From assembly GCA_026393835.1 (NCBI GenBank), contig JAPKZK010000103.1:53701-117700 (forward strand): 64,000 nucleotides of DNA, in the 5' to 3' direction. Source of the DNA: Candidatus Aminicenantota bacterium (GTDB lineage: Bacteria; Acidobacteriota; Aminicenantia; UBA2199). Under the pieces are notes generated by a model that was not told where the DNA came from, made no database searches, and saw only the letters and a program-made list of their open reading frames with translations. Shown one piece after another: positions 16,614 through 23,438 of the stretch. The stretch's first letter is position 1; each line of letters opens with the position of its first letter. Made by a program: the position numbers and the translations under genes.

Positions 16614-19600
16614 GTGAGTAAGCAATTGCGGGACAAAGTATTTATAAGCTACAGCCATAAAGACAAAGAATGGCTGCAAAAATTGGAAACCATACTGCAA
16701 CCCCTGGTCAGCAAAGGGAAAATTACTCTCTGGGATGACACGAAAATTGGATCCGGCGACCAATGGAACGCCGAAATCATAAACGCCCTGGAAACCACCC
16801 GTATTGCTGTGCTTCTTATTAGCGGTAACTTTCTGGCTTCGGAATATATCACCAAAACAGAACTCCCGGCTATTCTCGCCGCTGCCGAAAAGAAAGAATG
16901 TGTCCTTTTTTGGATTCTTATCGATGATTGCTTGTATGAGGAATACGGGTTAAATAAATTTCAAGCCGCTCATGACATCAAACATCCGCTGGCCGCTTTA
17001 AAAAGTACCGCCGAAGCTAAAAAAATCCTGGCTGAAATTGCCCGCGAAATTTCCCGTATTTACCCATCTCCCATTATTGTGAAAAAAAAGCAAATCAAAA
17101 TCCTCTCTATCACTGCCAGCCCGGACGATGAAAACATGTTATTGTACGAATCGGAACAGGATACCATGCTGAATGCCTTTCAAGGTTTTAACCGCGACGA
17201 AGTTTACCTGGATATGCCCGACCCGGTCAAAAGCACGATGGATGAAATTAAAGAACGCCTGGAAGACGGGAAACACGATATCCTCCATATCACGGCCCAC
17301 GGCAACATCAACGATAACAACGAAGGCTTCCTGTGTTTCGAAGACCACCGGGGCAAACTGGAAACGGTCACGGGCTCCCAATTGGCGGAAGTGTTGAAAG
17401 GTCTGAACCCCGCGCCCGTCATCGTGATACTTTCCGCCTGTCATTCGGCGAGCCGGGAACCGGATTTAATGCCAACGGCCCGGGTGTTATTCGACGCCGG
17501 CATCGCCGCTGTCATCGGGATGAATAAGTCTGTCAGCCACGCCGCCGCCATCGAGTTTAACGCCGCGTTTTTTACCGCCCTGATCGAGAAGAAGCCGCTA
17601 AAGGACGCCTTTGCGGCGGGAAAGGATGAAATATTCAAAGGCGAACAGCGCCGTATTAAAGAGATTCCCAATTGGAATGCGTTGAAAGAATATGAAATCC
17701 CGCAATTACTGGCGCGGGATGAGAACCTGGGGGTGGAATCTTTTTCCGATTATCGCATCGAAGCTCCGGGCCGACCGCAAAGCCACCATTTCCAGGGCGC
17801 GAAATACCTGGAACGGGGTTTCATCGGCAGGCGCCAGGTATTGCGGGAGATTTTTAAGGCCATCGATAATAAACAGGGGGCCGTGGTGCTCAAAGGCCCC
17901 GGCGGCATCGGCAAGTCCACGCTTACCACCCGTAGTGCCGCCAACCTGCGGCAGAAGCGGGATGGTTATGATTTTATCATTATCCGGGGTGACGCTTCGG
18001 AAGTGAAAATCCTTGAAGCCATTTCCAATAAAGCAGCGGATAGGGGAGTGGCGGGGGCAAAAGAAGTTTTCAGCGCCAGCGCCGAACCCATTCAAAAATT
18101 GGGTTGGTTCGTGGAGAATTTTCTTGGGCCGCGCAAGGTCATGATTATTTTCGATAATTTCGAGGAGAACCAGGATGAGGCGCGCGGGGATTTCCGCAGC
18201 GAAAAGGAGTCGTTAAAACAATTCATATGGACTTTCCGGGACTATTTAAAGAACAAGGAGAGTTTCCTATTTTTTTCCACGCGCTACACGCTGCCGGGAT
18301 TCGAGGGGCCGGATATTACCAAAGACATCCCGGAATTTACCGTGGTGGAATTCCGTAAAATGATGTGGAACGGCAAGGCATTGAAGCGGTTGGACGGTAA
18401 ATCCATAAAAACGCTTCAAGATGAGATCGGTGGTAATCCGCGGGCGCTGGAATTATTGGACCGCATCGCCTACAATGAGTTTCATGAGCGAGAGTATCAA
18501 TGGGAGCAATTAAAAGATTTAATCCCGGAGCTTCGTCGGAGGATCATTGAAAAGAAAAGTGGGAGTGATGATTTTGCGCCATTATTTTTGGATAAATTAT
18601 TCAGTTACCTGTCGCCGGAGCAGCGTTTAATCATGGAAATATTTTCCATTTATCGTAATCATGTACCTGTGGAAGCCGTAAAAGTACAGGGGGTAGAAAT
18701 GGCGCGGCACGATCGTAAAAGATTGGCTGATTTATCCCTGCTGGAATGCATTGAAATGGAGAAAGGCCAATTATATTATGTTCACCGGTTGACAGCGCAG
18801 TATTTATTAGACCCCATGGAAATGGCAGTTAAAAATAAATATCATCTCCAGGCCGCCCACTATTTTGAAAAAATTCGGACAGAAGAAGGTAAAAAATATA
18901 TTGACAATGACATAGAAGTACGTTGGCATTTTCTCCAGGCAGGAGAGTGGGATAAGGCGGCGGAGATAACATTTACTCTTGAAGAATATTTAACTCTTCA
19001 CGGATTTCCACAAAAGTCCATGGAATTGCTGCATGAGTTGGAAGGGAAAAAACTGGATGATATAAATTGCGCCAATGTTTACAATCAAATTGGAAATTTA
19101 TTGCAGGGATTTGGCGACTATGAGGCGGCCTTAACCCAGTATCGAAGGGCATTGGATATTCTTGAGAAAATCGGAAATATCCCGTGCGTATCGAAAAGTT
19201 TGCATAATATTGGCGCGATCTATCATTTGAAAGGCGAAACTGATGTAGCCTTAACACACTATGAAAAAGCGAAAGAAAACTTTGAGAAAATAGGTGATAA
19301 CAAAGGTGTGTCAGCAATTTTGAATAATATCGGCATGATCTATCAATTAAAAGGCGATGTTGAATTGGCCTTAATCCAGTATCAAAAGTCATTAGAAATG
19401 AAGGAGAAAATTGGCGATAGCAAAGGTGTATCGGCTAGTTTGCTGCAGATCGGAATGATCTATCAAGATAAAGGTGACTATGAGGCAGCCTTAACCCAGT
19501 ACGAAAAGGCAAGGGAAATCTTTGAGATAATCGGAGATATCAAGGGCGTTGCCACCAGTTTGCATCAAATCGGCTGGATATATCAAGATAAAGGCAACTA

Positions 19601-20246
19601 TGAGGCGGCTTTAACCCAATATCGAAAGTCATTGGAGATTACTGAAAAAATTGGTGATAGCAAAGGTGTATCGACTAGTTTGCATCATATAGGTGTGGTC
19701 GATCAAGGTAAAGGTGACATTGATGCGGCCTTAATCAAGTATCGAAAGTCATTAGAAATTCGAGAGAAAATCGGGGATATCCAGGGAGTAGCTCAAAGCT
19801 TGCATCAAATTGGCATGATCGATCAATTTATAGGGGACTATGAGGCGGCTTTAACCCAGTTTCGGAAATCATTAGAAATTTGTGAAAAAATCGGGGATAT
19901 AAAGGGCGTAGCGCAAAATTTGCACCAGATAGGCATAATCTATCAATTGAAAGGCGATTATGATGGAGCCTTAACACAGTATCGAAAGTCATTCGAAATT
20001 GCTGAAAAGATCGGGAATATTTACGGTTTAGCGATCATAAAGGGCCAGATGGGGAAACTGTATTTTCAACAGCAGGAATTTGAAACCGCATTGAAATACT
20101 CTATCCAGGCTTTTACCATCTTTTCCAGAATCGGCTCCCCCGAAGCCGATAAAGCGAAAAACGATATCGCCCTCTGCCGCGAGAACATGCCGGAAGAACA
20201 ATTTAAGGCCATTTTAAAAGAGAATGGAATGATGAACGATGAATGA
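16614..20246 (+). CDS. TIR-CHAT-NB-ARC-TPR multidomain STAND protein
   Basis: About 1210 residues with four parts in order. (1) TIR domain, residues 5-140 (VFISYSHKDKEW, WDDTKIGSGDQW, VLLISGNFLAS then a Glu in TKTEL). (2) CHAT caspase-like protease, about 165-400, with His229 in HITAHG and Cys276 in LSACHS. (3) NB-ARC/STAND NTPase with Walker A GPGGIGKST near 429 and Walker B KVMIIFDNF near 508. (4) C-terminal TPR array. A GTG at 16614 with GGAGG five bases upstream is preferred over the ATG at 16602, which has no SD. Such proteins are typical of bacterial immune sensors: the repeats sense, the NTPase oligomerises, and the effector kills. Two different effector domains in one chain is uncommon. 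The last residues come from a repeat tail. Confidence 0.88.
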   Translation: MSKQLRDKVFISYSHKDKEWLQKLETILQPLVSKGKITLWDDTKIGSGDQWNAEIINALETTRIAVLLISGNFLASEYITKTELPAILAAAEKKECVLFWILIDDCLYEEYGLNKFQAAHDIKHPLAALKSTAEAKKILAEIAREISRIYPSPIIVKKKQIKILSITASPDDENMLLYESEQDTMLNAFQGFNRDEVYLDMPDPVKSTMDEIKERLEDGKHDILHITAHGNINDNNEGFLCFEDHRGKLETVTGSQLAEVLKGLNPAPVIVILSACHSASREPDLMPTARVLFDAGIAAVIGMNKSVSHAAAIEFNAAFFTALIEKKPLKDAFAAGKDEIFKGEQRRIKEIPNWNALKEYEIPQLLARDENLGVESFSDYRIEAPGRPQSHHFQGAKYLERGFIGRRQVLREIFKAIDNKQGAVVLKGPGGIGKSTLTTRSAANLRQKRDGYDFIIIRGDASEVKILEAISNKAADRGVAGAKEVFSASAEPIQKLGWFVENFLGPRKVMIIFDNFEENQDEARGDFRSEKESLKQFIWTFRDYLKNKESFLFFSTRYTLPGFEGPDITKDIPEFTVVEFRKMMWNGKALKRLDGKSIKTLQDEIGGNPRALELLDRIAYNEFHEREYQWEQLKDLIPELRRRIIEKKSGSDDFAPLFLDKLFSYLSPEQRLIMEIFSIYRNHVPVEAVKVQGVEMARHDRKRLADLSLLECIEMEKGQLYYVHRLTAQYLLDPMEMAVKNKYHLQAAHYFEKIRTEEGKKYIDNDIEVRWHFLQAGEWDKAAEITFTLEEYLTLHGFPQKSMELLHELEGKKLDDINCANVYNQIGNLLQGFGDYEAALTQYRRALDILEKIGNIPCVSKSLHNIGAIYHLKGETDVALTHYEKAKENFEKIGDNKGVSAILNNIGMIYQLKGDVELALIQYQKSLEMKEKIGDSKGVSASLLQIGMIYQDKGDYEAALTQYEKAREIFEIIGDIKGVATSLHQIGWIYQDKGNYEAALTQYRKSLEITEKIGDSKGVSTSLHHIGVVDQGKGDIDAALIKYRKSLEIREKIGDIQGVAQSLHQIGMIDQFIGDYEAALTQFRKSLEICEKIGDIKGVAQNLHQIGIIYQLKGDYDGALTQYRKSFEIAEKIGNIYGLAIIKGQMGKLYFQQQEFETALKYSIQAFTIFSRIGSPEADKAKNDIALCRENMPEEQFKAILKENGMMNDE
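19081..20040 (+). repeat. Eight tandem 120-bp units encoding TPR repeats
   Basis: The sequence repeats with a strict 120-base period, each unit encoding 40 residues of the form GDYEAALTQYRKSLEIxEKIGD followed by KGVAxSLHQIGxIYQxK. DNA similarity between units is high (blocks like ATCGAAAGTCATT recur at the same phase), so the array expanded recently or is homogenised by recombination. This is expected in sensor domains under diversifying selection. Confidence 0.85.
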
Positions 20247-20250
20247 TGAA
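20223..20250. repeat. GAATGATGAA repeat forming the end of the TIR-CHAT gene
   Basis: The last codons (ENGMMNDE) and stop are encoded by a GAATGATGAACGATGAATGATGAA-like run. This is the reverse complement of the TTCATCATTCA repeat that is read in frame inside NRPS genes, and the same as the run at 7361-7381. In this orientation the repeat supplies TGA stops. Confidence 0.6.
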
Positions 20251-20384
20251 GAAAAGAAGGAAGAGCGGAAGCGGGGAAGAGAAGAAGAGCGGAAAAAACT
20301 GGATTTGGAATGATGAAGAAAAACCTTTTTAAAAGAATTGGGAGTAGGGTAGAGTGGTGATTGGTGAGTGGTGAGCAGGGCGGA

Positions 20385-21956
20385 TTAACCCTGGGAAAAA
20401 TCCTCCAGCAGGTAATTGCCTATATTTCTCTGCTTAACGTCAAATCCGACGCCCAATAAGACAACCTCTTTCCCCCCGGCCAGGTATTTTTCATAATATT
20501 TCATTTTTTTGATCTGTTCTAAAGCCTCATGCTCACTGCCCATCTTGAATTCCATGATGTAGATTTTATTCCCCGTCTCCAGCACGGCATCGATACGCCC
20601 GGTATTGGTGGGCTCCTCACACCTGACCTCGGCGCCGGCTAATTTCAGTATTAAATAAATAATCGAGTGGTAATAGGCCTCTTTATCCCCGATAAAAATA
20701 TTGTAGGGTATGGAGGCAAATAGTGATTTGCTCTCCCGGATAAAGCCGTCCATGTCGCCGGCCTTCACTAACTCATTTATTCGCTCAAGAAACCGGCTGT
20801 TGAAACTCATATCTTTTCGGCTAAAATCTCCCAAAAGGTAGGTCAAAAAAGAATCCCGTACTTCTTTGTTGGGGTAGGATAAATGGTAGGCTTTAACTTT
20901 TGTAATACCCCGGGAGGTTATTTCTTTTATGGTAAGGTAACCGGTTTGAAAGAGCAGGGCCGCGATATCAATGTTCTCGATGTCATAACTGTCAAAGGTG
21001 TAACTGCCTACCGTTAAATTCTCGAATCCCGTTATTTCGCTTTCCTTACGCCGGATCAATTGGATTAAAAAAGTGGGCGTCCCGGAAGTGAACCAAAAAT
21101 TTTCAAAACTTTTCTCCGCGAACAAATTTAAAATAGAGAAAGGATTATAAACAAAATTTTCCCCATCCCAGGAATAGCCATTGTACCAATGCTTGATGTC
21201 ATTCGCTAATTGTTTTTCGCTCATTCCCGCTTCATCGGCCAACTGAGCAAGATAAGGCGCAAAATAATGCATCAATTCTGTTTCGGTATATCCCACCAGC
21301 ACGGCAAATTGCCTGGACAACGTAATGTCGCGTAAGTTATTAAGGTCGGAGAAAATGGATACCCTGGAGAACTTCGATACCCCCGTAATAAATACGAACC
21401 GCAGAAAGGCATCCGAGCCTTTTATAACTCCAAAAAAGTGCTTCAAGACCTTACGGATAGTTTTAGCTGTTTCCAGTTTACTTGCTTCCATGTATTCGGT
21501 AATGGGTTTGTCGTACTCATCCACCAGGAGTACTACCTTGCCCAGGGAGGATAATTTTTCGATTAATTCCGCGAAACTTTCCTTATAGGTTTTCTTTTCA
21601 TCCAGGATTACGTCATAGGATATCGCTGTTTTATAGAGAAATTTTTTAAGGGATTCTTTCAGTTTCTTAGGGGATTCGAAGTCCATTTTTGAAAAATCCA
21701 TATGGATGACCGGGTATTTGATCCATTCGATTTTGTCATAGATCCAGAGCCCCTTAAAAAGTTCCTTATTACCTGAGAAAATTTCCGCCAGGGTAGAGAT
21801 CAGCAGGGATTTTCCAAAACGGCGCGGCCTGGATAGAAAGTAGTATTTCCCTCCCGTGGCAAAAAGATCGTGGATTTGCCTGGTTTTATCAACGTAAATA
21901 TAATCCTCAGCGATGAAATCACGAAACGTCTGGATGCTCAGCGGTAAATTTTTCAT
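20385..21956 (-). CDS. AAA-ATPase-like / PD-(D/E)XK nuclease family protein
   Basis: A 523-residue protein of the widespread AAA-ATPase-like plus DUF1703 family. It starts with the signature TFRDFIAEDYIYVDKT and Walker A SRPRRFGKSLLIST near residue 42, Walker B VVLLVDEYDKPI near residue 143, and ends with a PD-(D/E)XK nuclease-like domain (GRIDAVLETGNKIYIMEFK near residue 455, with D and ExK in place). The biological role of the family is not settled, though mobile or defence-linked functions are suspected. It is on the opposite strand to the TIR-CHAT gene and converges with it. Confidence 0.9.
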   Translation of the reverse strand: MKNLPLSIQTFRDFIAEDYIYVDKTRQIHDLFATGGKYYFLSRPRRFGKSLLISTLAEIFSGNKELFKGLWIYDKIEWIKYPVIHMDFSKMDFESPKKLKESLKKFLYKTAISYDVILDEKKTYKESFAELIEKLSSLGKVVLLVDEYDKPITEYMEASKLETAKTIRKVLKHFFGVIKGSDAFLRFVFITGVSKFSRVSIFSDLNNLRDITLSRQFAVLVGYTETELMHYFAPYLAQLADEAGMSEKQLANDIKHWYNGYSWDGENFVYNPFSILNLFAEKSFENFWFTSGTPTFLIQLIRRKESEITGFENLTVGSYTFDSYDIENIDIAALLFQTGYLTIKEITSRGITKVKAYHLSYPNKEVRDSFLTYLLGDFSRKDMSFNSRFLERINELVKAGDMDGFIRESKSLFASIPYNIFIGDKEAYYHSIIYLILKLAGAEVRCEEPTNTGRIDAVLETGNKIYIMEFKMGSEHEALEQIKKMKYYEKYLAGGKEVVLLGVGFDVKQRNIGNYLLEDFSQG

Positions 21957-22479
21957 AATAGTAGGATTATAACATTAGCGCCGGATTTTATCAACGGAAA
22001 AAGCGGAAGTTAGAAAAACAAGCCCACGAATTTCACGAATTATCACGAAAAAAAACATATCCACGGATTACTCTGATTTCACAGATTGTTTTTCCGCTCT
22101 TCAGCTCTTCCTCGCTTCCGCGTTTCCTATTATCCTGCCCCTGATTCACATCCTTGCTTTTCCCAACTTTACCTGTTTTTTAGAGCCAATCACCCGATTT
22201 TTGAGAATACTTTTACGCTTTTATGAGATATTCGCATCTCCACTGAGTAAAAATTCCTATATTTATGAGATACTTACGCCTTACATAGGGGTCCCCGCTA
22301 CCGGCATAGTGATGTTCATCGCTTACATTGAGTTTCCCGCTTCCTGCAAAGAGGTCGCAGCTACCGGCAATGAGGTTCCCCATACTATTTTAGGGGTTGA
22401 TTATACCGACATATGCATCGATCTTCTCTTACTTGCGTAAAAGTCTGCGCTGCATACGCCTTTATTTTCTCTTTTTTCC
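21957..22479. other. Non-coding spacer with several short repeats
   Basis: No credible gene. It contains CCCACGAATTTCACGAATT (about 22021-22047, inverse of the run at 7400-7425), ATCCACGGATTACTCTGATTTCACAGAT-like sequence (about 22059-22087), and a degenerate array of roughly 21-base units beginning GCT/GCC at 22278, 22297, 22321, 22339 and 22360 (for example GCTACCGGCAATGAGG). An open frame of 79 codons crosses the array but has no ribosome site or recognisable product. Confidence 0.55.
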
Positions 22480-22509
22480 TTGACAACCACGGCGAATATA
22501 TGGTAATAT
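22480..22509 (+). promoter_or_regulatory. Predicted sigma-70 promoter with extended -10
   Basis: TTGACA at 22480-22485 and TAATAT at 22504-22509, spaced 18 bases, with TG one base before the -10 hexamer. It lies 53 bases upstream of the XRE regulator start, which has CGGAGG as ribosome site. This is the best-matching promoter in the window. Confidence 0.7.
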
Positions 22510-22561
22510 CCGTTACTATGACCTTAAACACGGCTTCTCCCGGGTCAAACGGAGGTACAAC

Positions 22562-23020
22562 ATGAGAACGAAGCGAAGAAATAAGACAAGCCTCTTAAGC
22601 AGAGCGCCCATTGCCGGCCGCTTACACCTGGTTCGCAAACATTTCGGCTTCAGCCAGGACCAAATGGCCCAGTCTTTGGGGTGCAGCAGGGAAACCTACG
22701 GCAAAAATGAACGGGGTTACTACATGCTCACCATCGACACCGTCGCCGCTTTATATGAAAAACTGGGCGTTTCCATGGAATGGCTGCTCTTTAACCGCGG
22801 CCCTATGCTCCGTGACAATGGAATAAAAAAATCGGAATTGAAACTGGAGACGCAGGCGGATATGTCTTTTCCCGATGAATTGAACGAAATGATCGGTATG
22901 ATGAAAAACGTCCCCTTCCTGCGCTATGCGGTCATGGGCTATTACCAGAAATTCAAACTGGAAAACAAACACACTATCCTTCAAGCCCTGGGTCAAGACA
23001 AAACCACGGGAAATGTATGA
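22562..23020 (+). CDS. XRE-family helix-turn-helix transcriptional regulator
   Basis: A 152-residue protein with an HTH of the Cro/C1 type at about residues 20-75 (LVRKHFGFSQDQMAQSLG then CSRETYGKNERG), followed by the stretch LYEKLGVSMEWLLFNRGPM typical of these regulators. The rest is a helical tail of unknown role. It has a strong own promoter and is co-transcribed with a thioesterase gene ten bases downstream. Its target is unknown; the NRPS cluster 3.6 kb away is one possibility. Confidence 0.88.
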   Translation: MRTKRRNKTSLLSRAPIAGRLHLVRKHFGFSQDQMAQSLGCSRETYGKNERGYYMLTIDTVAALYEKLGVSMEWLLFNRGPMLRDNGIKKSELKLETQADMSFPDELNEMIGMMKNVPFLRYAVMGYYQKFKLENKHTILQALGQDKTTGNV

Positions 23021-23030
23021 AAGAAGGTGA

Positions 23031-23438
23031 ATGATGTTCGAATATAACACGTCCATCAAAATGCATGAAACCGACGCCGCCGGGGTCTTGTTTTTCGCCA
23101 ACCAATTCAAACTGGTGCATGACGCCTATGAAGCTTTCCTGGAATCCCAAGGATTTGCGATAAAGGATTTATTGACAAACACGGCTTTCCTCCTGCCCAT
23201 CGTACACGCGGAAACGGATTTTAAAGCCCCTTTGCGGGTAGGGGACAAGGTAGTCGTCAGGTTAAAGGTTAAAAAGACCGGCAATACTTCCTTTACCCTG
23301 GCCCATGAGATTTATAAAGATGGAACGCTGCTCACGGGCGCCGGCGAAACAGTGCACGTCTGCATGGATAAAAATTCCGCCGCCAAAATACCACTACCGG
23401 CGGAACTGATGGAAATTATTTGCCGGCATTCTTCCTGA
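23031..23438 (+). CDS. Hotdog-fold acyl-CoA thioesterase (YbgC/4HBT family)
   Basis: A 135-residue 4-hydroxybenzoyl-CoA thioesterase family member. The catalytic signature ETDAAGVLFFAN is at residues 13-24 with the expected Asp, followed by HDAYEAFLES and the DFKAPLRVGDKVVV strand. It would hydrolyse an acyl- or aryl-CoA. Two adjacent ATG codons (23031 and 23034) fit the upstream GAAGG. Its 3' end overlaps the convergent propeller/AraC gene by 23 bases. It could serve editing or precursor supply for the NRPS cluster, but nothing in the sequence proves that. Confidence 0.85.
   Translation: MMFEYNTSIKMHETDAAGVLFFANQFKLVHDAYEAFLESQGFAIKDLLTNTAFLLPIVHAETDFKAPLRVGDKVVVRLKVKKTGNTSFTLAHEIYKDGTLLTGAGETVHVCMDKNSAAKIPLPAELMEIICRHSS

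Noticed and set aside
16349..16636. Minus-strand open frame with a protein-like piece (REFEGMGYSLFEPTGDYYDSLEY)
   Set aside because: It overlaps the toxin gene and the TIR-CHAT start and has no ribosome site or family match. It may be a remnant of an older gene but cannot be supported.
22201..22440. Open frame of 79 codons in the spacer before the XRE gene
   Set aside because: No SD, crosses a degenerate repeat array, and no recognisable domain.
23416..23438. 23-base overlap of convergent thioesterase and propeller/AraC genes as a sign of frameshift
   Set aside because: Both C-termini end with normal family sequence, so a simple tail-to-tail overlap explains it.
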